Part shown: piece by piece, positions 1 through 7,671 of the stretch
How positions within the stretch are numbered: the stretch's first letter is position 1
How the letters are laid out: every line of letters starts with the position of its first letter
DNA from: an uncultured Holophagaceae bacterium
Lineage (GTDB): Bacteria > Acidobacteriota > Holophagae > Holophagales > Holophagaceae
NCBI GenBank assembly: GCA_903890595.1
Contig: CAITBU010000098.1
Span: 1-25,715 of the forward strand
DNA: 25,715 nucleotides
Direction of reading: 5' to 3'
Position numbers and translations under genes: made by a program
The notes under the pieces: generated by a model
What the model was told of the DNA's origin: nothing
Database searches by the model: none
What the model saw: the letters and a program-made list of their open reading frames with translations, nothing else

Positions 1-1
1 C

Positions 2-790
2 ACGAACCCCCACGTGTGCGGTCGACTGCCTGCGGGGTTTCCCCACGGCGCCGTCCTGGGCTGTGCCCTCCGACACGGTCAGGGGGTCCGGGCCCTGCTG
101 TTTGCCAGCTTTGACGCCCCCCGCACCCTGCTCCGTACCGACACGGCGCTGATCGAGGCGGTGGCCCTGCTCCTGGGTCGCTTCATGGAGGTCCAGGACC
201 TGAAGCAGTCCGTCCTGCGGCTGGAGGATGCCCTGGCCATCACGCAGGCCGTGATGGAGGACAGCTCCATCCGGGATGCGGAAACAGACCTGCCCAACCT
301 CCGCTACCTGGAGGTGTGGGAGAAGGCGCTGCTGAGCTCCGACCACCGGCCTGCGAGCCTGGTGGTTGCCGAGTTCCAGGTGCCCCTCAGCAGGGACCGG
401 GAGCCGGCTCGGATTCGCAGTGCCTCGGCCGGCGTGCGGGCTGGGGACCTGCTCCTGCGCGTGGGGTCGGACCGCTTCATGGTGGTCTTCCGGCATACGC
501 CCCACAGCATCGCCCATGTGCTCCTGCTCCGCCTGCGGAGCCAGCTGGGGGGCGGGGCCATGGGGGCCACCCTCTGGATCCCGGGTCCGACGGGGCTGGG
601 CCTGGCCTCCTGCCGAGAGCGCCTCGATGCCGCATTGAAAGAGAGCATGGGCATGGATACGCCGGGCCTGGTCTGGAGCCTGCCGGAGTTCGAGATCCCC
701 ACGGCCCGGTTCTCCCTGCGTCGGCGGCCCGGACCTACGGCGCCCTCGCCTCCGCATCCCTGGATTCCTCCGATCCTGGGGCAGCTGTGA
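2..790 (+). CDS. GAF / degenerate GGDEF signalling protein, 3' part only
   Basis: The reading frame is open to the left edge, so the true start lies outside the window; a GTG at 14 is not a convincing start. The first ~70 visible residues look like the last strands and final helix of a GAF-type sensor domain (VRALLFASFDAP, then a long helix running through FMEVQDLKQSVLRLEDAL), followed by a coiled linker. The C-terminal part has the layout of a diguanylate cyclase domain (GDLLLRVGSDRFMVVF), but the catalytic GG[D/E]EF loop reads GSDRF (464-478) and the usual N-terminal DxDxFK-type motif is not evident. I infer a catalytically dead GGDEF that may bind nucleotide or mediate contacts. The tail after ~740 is proline-rich. 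Downstream comes a 93-base gap, then rsmI. Confidence 0.6.
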   Translation, partial: TNPHVCGRLPAGFPHGAVLGCALRHGQGVRALLFASFDAPRTLLRTDTALIEAVALLLGRFMEVQDLKQSVLRLEDALAITQAVMEDSSIRDAETDLPNLRYLEVWEKALLSSDHRPASLVVAEFQVPLSRDREPARIRSASAGVRAGDLLLRVGSDRFMVVFRHTPHSIAHVLLLRLRSQLGGGAMGATLWIPGPTGLGLASCRERLDAALKESMGMDTPGLVWSLPEFEIPTARFSLRRRPGPTAPSPPHPWIPPILGQL

Positions 791-883
791 GTCGCCCCCG
801 ATGCTGCTACTGGGGCCTCCTGTTCAGGTTGCCCACGCATGCGGGTAACGCCGACCGGCCGAGGATGCCAGACTGGGGGCACC

Positions 884-1756
884 ATGACCGGCCACCTGCT
901 CCTCGTCCCAACCCCCATCGGGAACCTCGGCGACCTCACCGTTCGCGCCCGGGAGGTCCTGGCCGAGGCGGACCTGGTGGCCTGCGAGGATACCCGGCGC
1001 ACGGGGGGGCTGCTGAAGCACCTGGGGCTGGAGAAGCCCCTGCTGCGCTTCGACGACCACGCGGGCGAAGCGGCCTTTGCGCGGCTGGCCCTCGAGCTCG
1101 CTTCTGGGCGGACGGTGGCCTACTGCAGCGATGCTGGCATGCCTGGCATCAACGATCCGGGGTTCGAGATCGCCCGGGCGGCCCGCGCCGCCGGCGCGAA
1201 GGTGACCGTGCTGCCGGGCGCCTCCGCCGTGCTGCTCGCAGTGGTGGCTTCGGGCCTGCCCTGTCACGCCTTCAGCTTTCAGGGCTACCTGCCGAACCGG
1301 GGCGAGCCCCGGCGCACCATGCTGAAGCGCCTGGGTGCGGAGGAGGAGACGGTGGTGGTCTTCGAAACCCCGCACCGGATCCACGAGACCCTGAATGACC
1401 TGGAGGATCTGCTGCCGGACCGGGAGATCGCCCTGGGCCGAGAGCTCACCAAGCTCCACGAGACCTGGTACCGGGGCACGCCCGCCCAGGTGCGCATCCA
1501 GCTGGGCCGCGAGGACCGCGGCGAGATGGTGCTGGTCCTGGCCGGGGCCGCCGCCAAGCGGGTGGTGACGGACGGGGCGCCCACCTTCGAGGGGGACGAC
1601 CTGCCGGACTGGGCGAAGGCCTTCCTGGCAGCGGCTCGGGAGGGGGGCATGACCCTCCGAGAGGCGGTGAAGCCCCTGGCCAAGCACCTGGGCCTGCCGG
1701 CCTCCGAGGTCTATCGTCAGGCCTCAGACGCAGCCCCGCCCCCTGCGGTGGAGTAG
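884..1756 (+). CDS. rsmI: 16S rRNA (cytidine-2'-O)-methyltransferase RsmI
   Basis: SAM-dependent methyltransferase of the tetrapyrrole-methylase fold that 2'-O-methylates a cytidine of 16S rRNA (C1402 in E. coli). The 290-residue product is close to the usual length (~286). Family motifs are plain: VPTPIGNLGDLT at residues 8-19, CEDTRRTGGLL, SDAGMPGINDPG, LPGASAVL and FSFQGYLPNRG. I chose the ATG at 884 because MTGHLLLVPTPIGNL is where homologues begin; an in-frame ATG at 839 would add 15 unrelated residues. The stop lies 3 bases before hypA, so the gene is probably co-transcribed with the hyp genes although it has no known role in hydrogenase maturation. Confidence 0.95.
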   Translation: MTGHLLLVPTPIGNLGDLTVRAREVLAEADLVACEDTRRTGGLLKHLGLEKPLLRFDDHAGEAAFARLALELASGRTVAYCSDAGMPGINDPGFEIARAARAAGAKVTVLPGASAVLLAVVASGLPCHAFSFQGYLPNRGEPRRTMLKRLGAEEETVVVFETPHRIHETLNDLEDLLPDREIALGRELTKLHETWYRGTPAQVRIQLGREDRGEMVLVLAGAAAKRVVTDGAPTFEGDDLPDWAKAFLAAAREGGMTLREAVKPLAKHLGLPASEVYRQASDAAPPPAVE

Positions 1757-1759
1757 CCC

Positions 1760-2107
1760 ATGCACGAGCTCGCCATCCTCGAAGGGATGATCCAGGGCAT
1801 CGAGGAGGCCGCCAGCCTCCAGGGGTTCAAGCGGGTGGCGGGGGTGCGCCTGGAGGTGGGCCGCCTGTCTGGTGCCGAAGTGGAGGCCCTGCGCTTTGCC
1901 TTCGAGGCCGCTTCCCAGGACACCCTGGTGGAGGGTGCCAGCCTGGAGATCATCCAGGTCCCCGGGACCGGGAGCTGCCAGGACTGCGGTGCCGAGGTGG
2001 AGATCCAGGCCCGCTTCGATCTCTGCCCGGCCTGCGGGCAGGGCTTCGTGGTTGTGACCGGTGGGACCGAGCTGCGCATCAAAGACATCGACGTGGAGGA
2101 GGACTGA
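1760..2107 (+). CDS. hypA: Hydrogenase nickel insertion protein HypA
   Basis: Small nickel metallochaperone that works with HypB to deliver Ni to the [NiFe] hydrogenase large subunit. The 115-residue product begins MHE, and His2/Glu3 belong to the conserved N-terminal Ni site. Two CxxC pairs (C73/C76 and C89/C92) form the structural zinc site. The start is fixed by the obligatory MHE and by a GGAG at 1750-1753, inside the end of rsmI. It sits 3 bases after rsmI and 2 bases before hypB, as expected for one transcription unit. Nothing looks truncated. Confidence 0.96.
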   Translation: MHELAILEGMIQGIEEAASLQGFKRVAGVRLEVGRLSGAEVEALRFAFEAASQDTLVEGASLEIIQVPGTGSCQDCGAEVEIQARFDLCPACGQGFVVVTGGTELRIKDIDVEED

Positions 2108-2109
2108 CC

Positions 2110-2859
2110 ATGTGCACCACCTGTGGCTGTGGCGGCGGCGGCTCCACCCTGGACGGACAGGCTCACAGCCATGCCCCTGCGCCTCTGCGCCCGGGCCGGC
2201 GACGGGTCAGCCTGGAGCAGAACCTGCTGGCCAAGAACGATGCCCTGGCGGCGGTGAATCGTGCCCGCTGCGCGGAGCAGGGCTGGCTGGCCCTCAACCT
2301 GGTGAGCAGCCCGGGCTCGGGCAAGACCACGCTCCTGGAGGCGACCATCCTGCGCCTTCAGGGCCGGGTGCCAGTGGTGGTCATCGAGGGGGATCAGCAG
2401 ACCAGCCAGGACGCCGACCGCATCAAGGCCGCCGGCGCCCCGGCGGTGCAGATCAACACAGGCAAGGGGTGCCATCTGGATGCGCACATGGTGGGCCATG
2501 CGCTGGCTGTTCTGGCTCCGCCCGCTGGCGCCGTGGTGATGATCGAGAACGTGGGCAACCTGGTCTGTCCTGCCGCCTTCGATCTGGGCGAGGCCCACAA
2601 GGTGGTGATCCTCTCCGTCACCGAAGGCGAGGACAAGCCCCTCAAGTACCCGGACATGTTTGCGGCGGCAGACCTGATGCTGCTCAACAAGGTCGACCTG
2701 CTGCCCTACCTGCGCTTCGATGTGGAGCGCTGCGTGGCCCATGCCCGGCGCGTGAATCCGGGCATCGAGGTCCTGCGGGTCTCCGCCCAGACCGGTGAGG
2801 GTCTGGAGGACTGGCTGCGCTGGGTCGAAGCGCACCGCCCGGCCCCGCAGCAGGCCTGA
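2110..2859 (+). CDS. hypB: Hydrogenase nickel incorporation GTPase HypB
   Basis: SIMIBI-class GTPase that drives Ni insertion with HypA. The 249-residue product starts MCTTCGCGGGG, the N-terminal high-affinity Ni motif (C2, C5, C7) seen in E. coli HypB. Only two histidines follow (in AHSHAP), so there is no long His-rich nickel store. The P-loop SPGSGKTT is at ~67-74, a conserved-site Cys occurs in NLVCPAAFDLGE, and the guanine-specificity motif NKVD lies in LLNKVDLLPYL. The stop codon shares one base with the start of hypF (TGATG), consistent with translational coupling. Confidence 0.96.
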   Translation: MCTTCGCGGGGSTLDGQAHSHAPAPLRPGRRRVSLEQNLLAKNDALAAVNRARCAEQGWLALNLVSSPGSGKTTLLEATILRLQGRVPVVVIEGDQQTSQDADRIKAAGAPAVQINTGKGCHLDAHMVGHALAVLAPPAGAVVMIENVGNLVCPAAFDLGEAHKVVILSVTEGEDKPLKYPDMFAAADLMLLNKVDLLPYLRFDVERCVAHARRVNPGIEVLRVSAQTGEGLEDWLRWVEAHRPAPQQA

Positions 2860-5117
2860 TGCCTCGCCTCCGCTTCCTCGTCCGGGGCGTGGTCCAGGGC
2901 GTCGGCTTCCGGCCGGAGGTCTATCGCCTGGCCCTCGAGGCGGGCCTGTGCGGCACGGTGTGGAACCATGCCGAAGGCGTGACCATCGAGGCCCAGGGCC
3001 CGGCGGATGCCCTGGCCCGGTTCGAGCAGGCCCTGCGCGAAAGCATGCCTCTGCCGGCCCGGGTCGAAGCCGTGGCTGCGGAAGCCATTCCCGAGGTCCC
3101 GGCGGAAGTCGACTTCCGGATCCTCCCCAGCGGCCCCGGCGGCGAGGGCCGCGCGGTGGTCCCACCGGACCTGGCGGTCTGCCCCGCCTGCGCTGCGGAG
3201 GTGGCCACGCCGGGGGAGCGGCGCCACCGCTACCCCTTCACCAACTGCACCCGCTGCGGTCCCCGCTACACCCTCATCGAGCGCCTGCCCTATGACCGGC
3301 CCCACACGGCCATGAAGGGGTTTCCGCTCTGTCCGGACTGCGAGCGGGAGTACCGGGATCCCCTGGACCGGCGCTTCCACGCCCAGCCCGTGGCCTGTCC
3401 CACCTGTGGGCCCCACCTCACCCTGCGATCGCCTGCGGGGACGGTCCTGGCCGAGCGGGAGGAAGCGCTCCAGACGGCGGCCACGGCCCTGGTAGAGGGC
3501 GCTGTGGTGGCCCTCAAGGGCCTCGGCGGCTACCAGCTGCTGGTGGATGCCACCTCGAGCGAGGCCGTGGGCCGCCTGCGGGAGCGCAAGCGGCGGGAGG
3601 AGAAGCCCCTGGCCGTGATGTTCCCGGACCGCGCCAGCCTGGAGCTGGACTGCGAGCTGTCGCTGGCGGAGGCGGCGTGGCTCGAGGCCCCGGAGGCCCC
3701 CATCCTGCTGCTGCGGCGGCGGGCCGGCGGGGCCGTGGCGCCGGGGGTGGCACCCGGCAACCCGCGCCTCGGTGCCTTCCTGCCCACCACACCCCTCCAC
3801 CGTCTGCTGCTGGGTGCCGTAGGCCGGCCGCTGGTCTGTACCTCGGGCAACCTCAGCGACGAGCCCATGGCCTACGAGGACGCCGAGGCACGGGCGCGGC
3901 TGGGTGGGCTGGCGGACCTGCTGCTGGTGCACAACCGGCCCATCGTGCGGCCCGTGGATGACTCGGTGCTGCGCATCGACGGGGATGGCCCGACCTTGCT
4001 GCGGCGGGCCCGGGGCTTCGCGCCCCTGGCGGTACCCCTGGCCTTGGGCGGCCCCTGCGTGCTGGCCCTGGGGGCCCACCAGAAGAACACCGTGGCGCTG
4101 CTGAAGGGTGGCGAGCTGATCATGAGCCAGCACCTGGGCGACCTGGCCAGCCTGGAGGGGGCAGGGGTCCAGGAGCGCACCGTGACGGACCTGCTGGACT
4201 TCTTCGGGGCCCGGCCCGAGCGCATCGCCTGTGACCTCCACCCGGACTACGCCAGCACCCGGCTCGCCGAGGGCCTGGCCAAGGCCTGGGGCGTGCCCCT
4301 GACGCGGGTCCAGCATCACCATGCCCACGGCGCCGCCTGTGCCGCTGAACACGGGCTGAAGGGACCGGTGCTGGCCCTGGCCTGGGACGGCACGGGGCTG
4401 GGTGCGGACGGCACCCTCTGGGGCGGCGAGGCCCTGCGCATCGATGGGGCTGCCTTTAGCCGCATTGGCCACCTGAAGCCCTTCCCGCTCCCAGGAGGGG
4501 AGGTGGCCGCCCGGGAACCGCGCCGCGCCGCCTGTGGCCTGCTGTGGGCCACCCAGGGGCCGGGGGAAGCCCCCCCGTCACTGGCTGGGGCGTTCTCGGC
4601 GGGGGACTGGGCCCGCTTCCAGACCATGGCCACCCGGGGCGTGAACAGCCCGCTCACCTCGAGCGTGGGCCGTCTGTTTGATGCGGTGGCCGCCCTATCG
4701 GGTCTGCGGGCCAAGCGCGGCTTCGAGGGCCAGGCGGCCATGACCCTGGAGTTTGCCGCTGGCGAGCAGGGCGAGGGCACCTATCCCTGGGACCTGCAGG
4801 ACGGCGTGGCCGACCCGGCACCCCTGGTGGCTGCGGTGCTGGCGGATGTTGCCGCGGGCCAGCCTGCCGGTGTGATCGCCGCCCGCTTCCACGGGGCCCT
4901 GGCGGAGCTGGCCCTGGCCTGGGCCAAGCGGGCGGGCCTGCCGGACGTGGTCCTCTCCGGTGGCTGCTTCCAGAACGCCCGACTCACGGCCCTGGTTCAG
5001 GCCACCCTCGGCGCCGCCGGCTTCCGCGTCCACCGCCCCCGCCGCTTCCCCGCCAACGACGGCTGCATCTCCCTCGGCCAGGCCGCCGTGGCGGCGGCGA
5101 CACCGATAGGCCGGTGA
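2859..5117 (+). CDS. hypF: Carbamoyltransferase HypF
   Basis: Makes the carbamoyl-adenylate and passes the carbamoyl group to the C-terminal Cys of HypE, the source of the active-site cyanide ligands. The 752-residue product has the full family architecture. First is an acylphosphatase domain (VQGVGFR with catalytic Arg18, and Asn36 in WNHAEG). Four CxxC pairs follow, at C108/C111, C130/C133, C158/C161 and C180/C183 (two zinc fingers). Next comes a YrdC-like domain (~residues 200-380, KGLGGYQLL and KRREEKPLAVM). The C-terminal domain is Kae1-like, with the metal-binding HHHAH at 486-490. It overlaps hypB by one base. It is the last gene of the hypABF block; a repeat-filled gap follows. Confidence 0.96.
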   Translation: MPRLRFLVRGVVQGVGFRPEVYRLALEAGLCGTVWNHAEGVTIEAQGPADALARFEQALRESMPLPARVEAVAAEAIPEVPAEVDFRILPSGPGGEGRAVVPPDLAVCPACAAEVATPGERRHRYPFTNCTRCGPRYTLIERLPYDRPHTAMKGFPLCPDCEREYRDPLDRRFHAQPVACPTCGPHLTLRSPAGTVLAEREEALQTAATALVEGAVVALKGLGGYQLLVDATSSEAVGRLRERKRREEKPLAVMFPDRASLELDCELSLAEAAWLEAPEAPILLLRRRAGGAVAPGVAPGNPRLGAFLPTTPLHRLLLGAVGRPLVCTSGNLSDEPMAYEDAEARARLGGLADLLLVHNRPIVRPVDDSVLRIDGDGPTLLRRARGFAPLAVPLALGGPCVLALGAHQKNTVALLKGGELIMSQHLGDLASLEGAGVQERTVTDLLDFFGARPERIACDLHPDYASTRLAEGLAKAWGVPLTRVQHHHAHGAACAAEHGLKGPVLALAWDGTGLGADGTLWGGEALRIDGAAFSRIGHLKPFPLPGGEVAAREPRRAACGLLWATQGPGEAPPSLAGAFSAGDWARFQTMATRGVNSPLTSSVGRLFDAVAALSGLRAKRGFEGQAAMTLEFAAGEQGEGTYPWDLQDGVADPAPLVAAVLADVAAGQPAGVIAARFHGALAELALAWAKRAGLPDVVLSGGCFQNARLTALVQATLGAAGFRVHRPRRFPANDGCISLGQAAVAAATPIGR

Positions 5118-5132
5118 ACTTCCCTTCTTGAT

Positions 5133-5162
5133 CATCACCGTTCATCACAGTGCATCACTGGT
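5133..5162. repeat. Three tandem 10-base repeats starting CATCAC
   Basis: Three consecutive decamers (5133-5142, 5143-5152, 5153-5162) each begin CATCAC and differ in the last four bases. The last two also form a short perfect hairpin, CAGTG-cat-CACTG (5148-5160). It begins 15 bases after the hypF stop and might mark the 3' end of that transcript, but no T-tract follows. Confidence 0.5.
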
Positions 5163-5170
5163 TAATAGAT

Positions 5171-5429
5171 CTTCCTGGTTATCGGCCAGGCTCCGCTAAA
5201 AAGGGCGCACCACTAAGGACACGAAGACGCCCTGCGGGCGCAGGAAGCACACGAATGCACCTTGACCCACCGCCGCCCCCTTGGCCGGTCGCAGGCGACC
5301 GGGGGCCCTAGGCCCGGAGGCCCTGTCGGCGCGACGGCTTGCCTTCGTGCCCTTTTCGGCAGTTCTTCGTGTCCTTAGTGGAGCTCTTTGAAGGTCCGAT
5401 TTGGCGGAGCAATGCCGATAACCAGGAAG
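5171..5429. repeat. Inverted-repeat element (~260 bases) between hypF and the MFS gene
   Basis: The outer ends 5171-5200 and 5400-5429 are inverted copies of each other, matching at 26 of 30 positions and sharing CTTCCTGGTTATCGGC. Nested inside is a second, perfect 18-base inverted pair at 5210-5227 and 5364-5381 (CCACTAAGGACACGAAGA and its complement). The interior holds further related CACGAA words and the hairpin-rich core listed separately. No credible coding sequence lies inside. The form is that of a non-autonomous, MITE-like element or a long structured intergenic repeat; I see no clear target-site duplication at its edges. Confidence 0.7.
5260..5374 (-). repeat. Dispersed hairpin-rich repeat, copy 1
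   Basis: Read on the minus strand, this stretch matches 22719-22833 on the plus strand with roughly 15 differences over ~115 bases, counted by eye. Shared parts include CACGAAGAACTGCC, GTCGCGCCGACAGGG and GACCGGCCAAGGGGGCGG. Inside is a perfect 8-bp stem, CCGGTCGC-ag-GCGACCGG (5285-5302); the other copy keeps the stem and changes only the loop, which suggests that the folded form matters. The family is unknown to me. Confidence 0.75.
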
Positions 5430-5550
5430 GATTTTGGGAGCCCTTTTGGGCGTTTGCTCCCCCGTAGCGTCCCTCTTGGCCGTAAGTCTTAGGAGCCGGA
5501 ACGGACACGCCCCTGGTCGTTCATACTGGGACTGGACTCCGGAGCCGCTG

Positions 5551-6756
5551 ATGAACGTTCTTCCAGGCCAGGCCCGCAGCACCGAGGGGCCGGTCTCGGG
5601 GGATCCTTTTCTGCGGCTGCAGCTGCTGGTGTTTGCGCTGGTGGCGGCGGTGTTCACCACGGTCTACATTCCGCAGCCGGTGCTGCCGATGCTGCGCCAG
5701 GAGTTCGGCGTGGCGGAGGGGGTGGCTTCCCGGGCGGTCTCTGCGGTGGTGCTGGGCATGGCGCTGGCGAACCTGCCCTTCGGCGCCCTGGCGGACCGCC
5801 TGCCCATCCGCAAGATCCTCCTCGTGGGGGGCCTGGTGGTGGCCGCCGCCGGGCTGGCCTCGGCCCTGGCACCCAGCCTGGAGTGGCTGGTGGCGGCCCG
5901 CTTCGTCCAGGGGCTGTTCATCCCTTCCCTCACCACCTGCCTGGCGGCCTACCTGGCCAAGGTGATGCCGGCGGGTCGCCTCAACGTGGTGATGGGGACC
6001 TATGTCTCGGCCACGGTGCTGGGCGGGCTCTCCGGCCGCCTGCTGGCGGGGGTGCTCATGCCAGCGGCGCACTGGCGCTGGGCCTTCTTCCTGGCTTCGG
6101 CCCTGCTGGTGGCCACCGTCTTTGCCGCCTATGCAGGCCTGCCCCGGGAGCCCGATGACGGCCCTGCCATCCGGGACACCACCCGCTTCCGAGACGTGCT
6201 TCTGCGCCATGACCTGATCCGCCTCTACGGCGTGGGGGCCGGGGCCTACTTTGTGTTTTCGTCGGTGTTCAACTACCTGCCGTTCTACCTCCACGGTGCG
6301 CCCTTCCACTGGTCCACCCGGGCCGTGACGCTGCTCTACCTCAGCTACGTGATGGGCGTGGTGGCGGGGCCCCTGGCGGGTCGCCTCAGCAACCGCATCG
6401 GCAACGGAGCGGCCATGTTGGCGGGCACCGTCGTCCTGGGCGGCGGCCTGGCCCTCACGCTCCTGCCGACAGGGTGGGCCATGGCGGCGGCGCTGACGCT
6501 GGTGTGTGCGGGGTTCTTCACCGTCCATGCCGCTGCGGCGGGGGCCCTCAATCGCAAGCTGCAGGCGGGGCGCGGCCGGGCCAACGCCTTCTACGTGCTC
6601 TTCTACTACCTGGGCGGAGCCGCCGGCATCACCCTCAGCGGCCACGCCTACCACCTTGCTGGCTGGCACGGCGTGGTGGCCATCACCGGGGCCGCGCTGC
6701 TGCTGCCGCTGGGCACAGGCTTACTGGAGCTCAGGGCAGGGCGGGCGTCCGCTTAG
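5551..6756 (+). CDS. MFS transporter
   Basis: Major facilitator superfamily permease of 401 residues, predicted to have 12 membrane helices. The signature between helices 2 and 3 reads GALADRLPIRKILL, close to the G-x-L-a-D-r-x-G-r-[K/R] consensus. The general look (VYIPQPVLPMLRQEFGV, then LPFGALADR) resembles YnfM/arabinose-efflux-type proton-driven exporters; the substrate cannot be read from sequence. I start at the ATG at 5551, which has GGAG at 5541-5544; an in-frame ATG at 5434 would add 39 implausible residues from the intergenic region. Its last 26 bases overlap the end of the convergent EamA gene. Together these two transporters interrupt the hydrogenase maturation locus. Confidence 0.88.
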   Translation: MNVLPGQARSTEGPVSGDPFLRLQLLVFALVAAVFTTVYIPQPVLPMLRQEFGVAEGVASRAVSAVVLGMALANLPFGALADRLPIRKILLVGGLVVAAAGLASALAPSLEWLVAARFVQGLFIPSLTTCLAAYLAKVMPAGRLNVVMGTYVSATVLGGLSGRLLAGVLMPAAHWRWAFFLASALLVATVFAAYAGLPREPDDGPAIRDTTRFRDVLLRHDLIRLYGVGAGAYFVFSSVFNYLPFYLHGAPFHWSTRAVTLLYLSYVMGVVAGPLAGRLSNRIGNGAAMLAGTVVLGGGLALTLLPTGWAMAAALTLVCAGFFTVHAAAAGALNRKLQAGRGRANAFYVLFYYLGGAAGITLSGHAYHLAGWHGVVAITGAALLLPLGTGLLELRAGRASA

Positions 6757-7609
6757 GCCCCTGCACCAGGGTGTACCAGGCGATGGTGCCGAGGATCATC
6801 AATCCACCCACCAGCGCCCAGGGCGAGGGCTGCTCCCCCACGCCAATGAAGACCCAGACGGGATTCAACACCGCCTCCAAGGTGCCGGTGACTACGGCGG
6901 CCGTGGCGGACAGGTGGCGCATGCCTGCGTTGAACAGCAGGTAGGCCAGGCCGATCTGGAAGACCCCCAGGTAGAGCAGGGCGGCCCCCTGGCCCAGGGT
7001 GGGGTGGAAGCCCGGCAGGGCCCAGGGCGCACAGAAGACCGCCACCAGGAGGTTGCCAAGGATGATGGCGGTGATGGGGTCGGCGTCAGCGTGCCGGGCC
7101 CGGCCCAGCTTCAGGGTGAGGGTGAACACCGCCAGCATGAGGCCGGACAGGACCCCCAGTACATTGCCCGCCAGGGTGCCCGCTTCCAGACGACCGCCGA
7201 AGAAGAGGCCCATGGCCGCGAGGCAGAGAGCCACTGCCAGCAGGTCCCGGCCGCGGAGGGGGCGCTTCGTCACCCAGGGCTCGAGGAACACCAGGTAGAT
7301 GGGCGCGGAGAACTGCAGGAAGATCGCATTGGCGGCGGTGGTGAGCTTCGTAGCCGCCACAAAGAGGATGAGCATGGCAGCGTAGGCCGCTGCACAGGTC
7401 AGGTCCAGGCCAGTGGGTCGGGGGAAGGGCTTGCCACCCCGCCAGCGCACTGCTGCGGCGATGACCACTGCCGCCACCAGGCTCCGGGTCCCGGCGATCT
7501 GCAGCGGGCCCAGGGCCAGCACCTTGATGAACAGGCCGCTGGAGCTCCAGAGCAGCGCCGCCGCAGCCACCAGGGCCGCGCCCCGCAGATGATCTCCTGG
7601 CTGCGTCAT
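6731..7609 (-). CDS. EamA-family (DMT superfamily) transporter
   Basis: Inner-membrane transporter of 292 residues made of two EamA repeats, about ten hydrophobic helices in all. The first repeat starts AALVAAAALLWSSSGLFIKV; the second begins around LGVLSGLMLAVFTLTLKL. The ~290-residue length is typical of the drug/metabolite transporter superfamily, whose members export amino acids, metabolites or drugs; the substrate is not predictable here. The start at 7609 gives MTQPGDHLRG directly before helix 1. It is divergent from hypC with only 62 bases between the two starts, so their promoters must lie close together, and its 3' end overlaps the MFS gene by 26 bases. Confidence 0.88.
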   Translation of the reverse strand: MTQPGDHLRGAALVAAAALLWSSSGLFIKVLALGPLQIAGTRSLVAAVVIAAAVRWRGGKPFPRPTGLDLTCAAAYAAMLILFVAATKLTTAANAIFLQFSAPIYLVFLEPWVTKRPLRGRDLLAVALCLAAMGLFFGGRLEAGTLAGNVLGVLSGLMLAVFTLTLKLGRARHADADPITAIILGNLLVAVFCAPWALPGFHPTLGQGAALLYLGVFQIGLAYLLFNAGMRHLSATAAVVTGTLEAVLNPVWVFIGVGEQPSPWALVGGLMILGTIAWYTLVQGPKRTPALP

Positions 7610-7616
7610 GGATCTA

Positions 7617-7646
7617 TTGGAGCATGGGGCCGGAAAGGACTAACCT
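7617..7646 (+). promoter_or_regulatory. Candidate sigma-70 promoter for hypC
   Basis: TTGGAG (7617-7622) and TAACCT (7641-7646) are separated by 18 bases in the short gap between the divergent EamA and hypC starts. Transcription would start near 7653 and leave room for the GGAG at 7662-7665 before the hypC ATG. Both boxes are imperfect matches, so this is a position-based suggestion. Confidence 0.3.
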
Positions 7647-7671
7647 GTCCCATCCCCCTCTGGAGTTCCCC

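Noticed and set aside
1717..4472. Overlapping long minus-strand frames opposite hypA/hypB/hypF
   Set aside because: Products have no recognisable domains and follow the codon pattern of the plus-strand hyp genes; GC-skewed shadows.
5434..5550. 39-residue N-terminal extension of the MFS transporter
   Set aside because: The extension is non-hydrophobic, comes from intergenic hairpin DNA (GGGAGC/GCTCCC at 5436-5461), and the ATG at 5551 has a proper GGAG upstream.
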